NCBI GenBank assembly: GCA_015662065.1
Contig: DQUX01000213.1
Span: 1-8,506, forward strand
Direction of reading: 5' to 3'
Length of the DNA stretch: 8,506 nt
Origin: Anaerolineales bacterium
GTDB taxonomy: Bacteria > Chloroflexota > Anaerolineae > B4-G1 > DUEL01
Position numbers and translations under genes: made by a program. Below are positions 6,605 through 8,506 of this stretch, piece after piece. Each line of letters begins with the position of its first letter. The stretch's first letter is position 1. The notes under the pieces are model-generated. The model was given only the letters and a program-made list of their open reading frames with translations. It made no database searches and had not been told where the DNA came from.

Positions 6605-7564
6605 ATGCCCGTTGAGATACCTGTGGAGAAATGGTCTGGAAGGGTGCTGGAGGTGACGCTGGGGGCCACCGCCGAGGAGGGCGGCACCCGCAGCCGCACC
6701 GTGACCGTCGGCGGTGAGACCACGCTGCCCTTCCTTCACTTTGAGGGGGAAATCCCCCATCCGCCCTGCATAGCCATTGAGATCGCCGACCACCGGCCGG
6801 ACGACTGGTCGCCGCTCCTGCTGGAGGCTTGGGGGGATGCAGTCGACGACCCGGCCACCTGGGCCAAAGCGGCCGAGGAGGCGGGGGCGGACCTGATCCT
6901 CCTGCAGTTGAGCCTGACCCGGGACGGCGATACGCCGACCACAGCCGAGGACGCTCAGGCGGTCACGCGGGCCGTGCTGGAGGCCACCGGTCTGCCGTTG
7001 TTAGTCTTTGGTCCCGGCCAGGTGGATGCCGACAACGAGCTGCTGGTGGCGGTGGCCGAGGAGGCGGCCGGGGAGCGGATCGTGTTGGGCATCTGCGAGG
7101 AGAAGAACTATCGCACCATCGTAGCGGCGGCGCTGGCCCACGGCCACCTGGTGAACGGCCGCACCGCGATGGATGTCAACCTGGCCAAGCAGTTGAACAT
7201 CCTTATCTCCGATATGGGGTTGTCGCTGGATCGCATTCTGATGGACCCGACCACCGCCAGCCTGGGCTACGGGATCGAGTACGGCTACTCGGTGATGGAG
7301 CGGCTGCGCATCGCGGCCCTCCAGGGGGATAAGATGACGCAACTGCCTATGCTGGTCACCCCCGGCTACGAGGCCTGGCGACAGAAAGAGGCCAAGGTCG
7401 GTGAGGGGGTTCCCGAATCATGGGGGGATTGGCGCGAGCGGGCTGTCCTCTGGGAGACGCTGACGGCGACGACGCTGGTCGAATCGGGCGCCGACATCCT
7501 GGTTCTGCGCCATCCAGAGACGATGGAGCGGGTGAGGGCGTTCATCGAGCGTCTCGTGAAATAG
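6605..7564 (+). CDS. acsD: Corrinoid iron-sulfur protein (CFeSP) small subunit
   Basis: A 319-residue TIM-barrel subunit of CFeSP (family about 310-325). With AcsC it holds the corrinoid that accepts the methyl group from methyl-THF (through AcsE) and passes it to the AcsB A-cluster. Characteristic segments seen: G-G-T-R-S (27-31), L-P-F-x-H-F-E-G-E (41-49), the G-A-D-L-I strand near 101, K-Q-L-N-I-L-I (197-203), G-Y-G-I-E-Y-G-Y-S-V-M-E-R (222-234), A-L-Q-G-D-K-M (238-244), G-Y-E-A-W-R (254-259) and the C-terminal R-H-P-E. The start at ATG 6605 is set by AGGAGGT; an upstream GTG at 6587 would add six residues but overlaps that site. It lies 242 nt after acsB with its own candidate promoter and 96 nt before acsC. 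The paired subunit genes here are in the order acsD-acsC. Confidence 0.97.
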   Translation: MPVEIPVEKWSGRVLEVTLGATAEEGGTRSRTVTVGGETTLPFLHFEGEIPHPPCIAIEIADHRPDDWSPLLLEAWGDAVDDPATWAKAAEEAGADLILLQLSLTRDGDTPTTAEDAQAVTRAVLEATGLPLLVFGPGQVDADNELLVAVAEEAAGERIVLGICEEKNYRTIVAAALAHGHLVNGRTAMDVNLAKQLNILISDMGLSLDRILMDPTTASLGYGIEYGYSVMERLRIAALQGDKMTQLPMLVTPGYEAWRQKEAKVGEGVPESWGDWRERAVLWETLTATTLVESGADILVLRHPETMERVRAFIERLVK

Positions 7565-7604
7565 GTTCAGGTTTCGGGTTTCAGGTTCGAGGTTCCGGGT
7601 TGGG
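7564..7604 (+). repeat. Tandem heptad repeat, GGTTYNN-type, between acsD and acsC
   Basis: Six degenerate units start with GGTT at 7564, 7570, 7577, 7584, 7591 and 7598. The last five are exactly 7 nt apart: GGTTTCG, GGTTTCA, GGTTCGA, GGTTCCG, GGTTGGG. The first base belongs to the acsD stop codon, so the array abuts the gene. GG and GGG runs at regular spacing could also permit a two-layer G-quadruplex. Similar 'gggtttcagg' stretches occur between genes in several bacterial genomes, from general knowledge; their function is unknown to me. Confidence 0.8.
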
Positions 7605-7631
7605 CCTGGGGCCTTTGAAGCCTGAGACCCG
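7575..7631 (+). other. Imperfect long hairpin spanning the acsD-acsC gap
   Basis: Bases 7575-7587, inside the heptad array, can pair with 7619-7631: 13 consecutive pairs with two G-U wobbles, over a 31-nt loop that contains GGCC/GGCC self-complementarity. It lies 11 nt past the acsD stop and ends about 19 nt before the acsC ribosome binding site. No T-run follows. It could be an RNA processing or attenuation element, or a by-product of the repeat. Confidence 0.4.
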
Positions 7632-7649
7632 CAGAATCTGGGAGCGAGT

Positions 7650-7656
7650 GAGGAGG
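7650..7656 (+). promoter_or_regulatory. Ribosome binding site of acsC
   Basis: GAGGAGG lies 4 nt before ATG 7661, a slightly short but workable spacing. It supports that start, which also gives the standard CFeSP N-terminus. Confidence 0.75.
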
Positions 7657-7660
7657 AACA

Positions 7661-8506
7661 ATGGCACTGACAGGGCTTCAGATTTACAAACTCCTGCCGC
7701 AGACCAACTGCAAGGAGTGCGGCTTTCCCACCTGTCTGGCTTTTGCGATGAAGCTGGCGGCGAAGCAGGCGGAGCTGGCGGCCTGCCCCTACGTCTCCGA
7801 GGAGGCGAAGGCGCAACTGGCGGCCGCGGCCGCGCCGCCCATCCGGTTGGTCACCGTCGAGGGGCCGGGCCACAAGGTGGAGGTGGGCAACGAGACCGTC
7901 CTCTTCCGCCACGAGAAGACCTTCTACCACAAGCCGGGTCTCTTCGTGCGTGTGAAGGACACCCTCCCCGTCGGGGAGATCAAGGCAGCGGTGGGGGAGG
8001 CGATGGGGTACGCGGTGGAGTACGTCGGGATGAATCTGTTCCTGGACGGCATGGCCGTGGAGGCGGCCTCCGGGGATGCCGACACCTTCGCCGCGGCGGT
8101 GAAGGCCGTCCGGGAAGCGACCGATCGGCCTCTTATCCTCATTGCCTCCGACCCCGGCCTCCTCAAAGCCGGGCTGGCCGCCGCCGACGGCGTGCGACCT
8201 CTCCTCTACACCGCCACCGCGGAGAACTGGGAGGAGGTCGCCGGGCTGGCCAAGGAGGCCAACGCGCCCGTCGCGGTCCGGGCGGATTCCCTGGACGAAC
8301 TGGCCGAGTTGACGGAGAAGATCAAGGCGGCTGGCATACAGGATATGGTGCTGGATCCGGGCGTGCGGGACCCGGCCGACACCCTAGTTGTGCTGACCCA
8401 GTTGCGACGGTTGGCCCTGAAGAAGAACTTCCGCCCGTTGGGCTACCCGATCATCGCCTTCCCTGGCGAAGGGGCATCCGACGGGATCGAAGAGGCCCAA
8501 TTGGCC
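7661..8506 (+). CDS. acsC: Corrinoid iron-sulfur protein (CFeSP) large subunit, 3'-truncated by the window
   Basis: The frame stays open for 282 codons to the last base, about 60 percent of the usual 440-460 residues. The N-terminus (M-A-L-T-G-L-x-I-Y-K) is typical. Cys17, Cys20, Cys25 and Cys42 (CX2CX4CX16C) form the low-potential [4Fe-4S] site that reductively reactivates the corrinoid after oxidation to Co(II). L-F-R-H-E-K-x-F-Y-H (near 81-90) and L-D-P-G-x-R (228-233) mark the TIM-barrel region, reached here up to G-Y-P-I-I-A. The C-terminal corrinoid-binding domain lies outside the window. Partner of AcsD, encoded 96 nt upstream; both may be read from the candidate promoter at 6488-6516. 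A homologous archaeal subunit is CdhE, but the bacterial gene order supports AcsC. Confidence 0.97.
   Translation, partial: MALTGLQIYKLLPQTNCKECGFPTCLAFAMKLAAKQAELAACPYVSEEAKAQLAAAAAPPIRLVTVEGPGHKVEVGNETVLFRHEKTFYHKPGLFVRVKDTLPVGEIKAAVGEAMGYAVEYVGMNLFLDGMAVEAASGDADTFAAAVKAVREATDRPLILIASDPGLLKAGLAAADGVRPLLYTATAENWEEVAGLAKEANAPVAVRADSLDELAELTEKIKAAGIQDMVLDPGVRDPADTLVVLTQLRRLALKKNFRPLGYPIIAFPGEGASDGIEEAQLA

Noticed and set aside
7564..7604. CRISPR-like array
   Set aside because: Units are 7 nt, tandem and degenerate, with no spacers.
7418..7930. 170-residue minus-strand open frame over the acsD-acsC junction
   Set aside because: Its central R-N-L-E-P-E-T-R-N-L part is just the translated heptad repeat, and the rest is antisense to acsD and acsC.

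Overview
The window is a GC-rich (roughly two-thirds G+C by eye), tightly packed, entirely plus-strand cluster of carbonyl-branch Wood-Ljungdahl (reductive acetyl-CoA) genes. In order it holds: the 3' part of fhs (formate-tetrahydrofolate ligase), a small heavy-metal-associated-fold (HMA-like) protein, acsA/cooS (Ni-Fe-S carbon monoxide dehydrogenase), acsB (acetyl-CoA synthase), acsD (small subunit of the corrinoid iron-sulfur protein, CFeSP) and the 5' part of acsC (large CFeSP subunit), which runs off the right edge. No tRNA, rRNA, CRISPR array, transposase or phage gene is visible.

The proteins are of the bacterial type. AcsB carries the long N-terminal region that docks on CODH, which archaeal CdhC lacks, and AcsD and AcsC are separate genes. 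An anaerobic acetogenic or otherwise Wood-Ljungdahl-using bacterium is therefore indicated. The high GC, the gene order with fhs next to the CODH/ACS genes, and a GGTTTCR-like heptad repeat between genes make me favour Chloroflexota or a similar uncultivated high-GC lineage. That placement is inference.

Layout: bases 1-6362 look like one transcription unit (fhs, HMA-like, acsA, acsB) with gaps of 31, 17 and 14 nt and good Shine-Dalgarno sites. A 242-nt gap (6363-6604) follows. It holds a strong GC hairpin just past acsB, a candidate sigma-70 promoter with a perfect TTGACA box, and a short leader that can fold before acsD. A 96-nt gap between acsD and acsC contains a tandem heptad repeat that can pair with sequence further downstream to form a long hairpin.

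How the genes work together: Fhs activates formate onto tetrahydrofolate for the methyl branch. After reduction, the methyl group passes through the corrinoid of AcsC/AcsD. AcsA reduces CO2 to CO, which reaches the A-cluster of AcsB, where CO, methyl and CoA are joined into acetyl-CoA. All metal-binding residues expected in AcsA, AcsB and the visible part of AcsC are present, so the pathway appears functional. The methyltransferase (acsE), the nickel-insertion ATPase (cooC/acsF), folD and metF are not in this window. The main unexplained item is the HMA-like protein, whose usual CxxC metal site is replaced by A-D-H-H.
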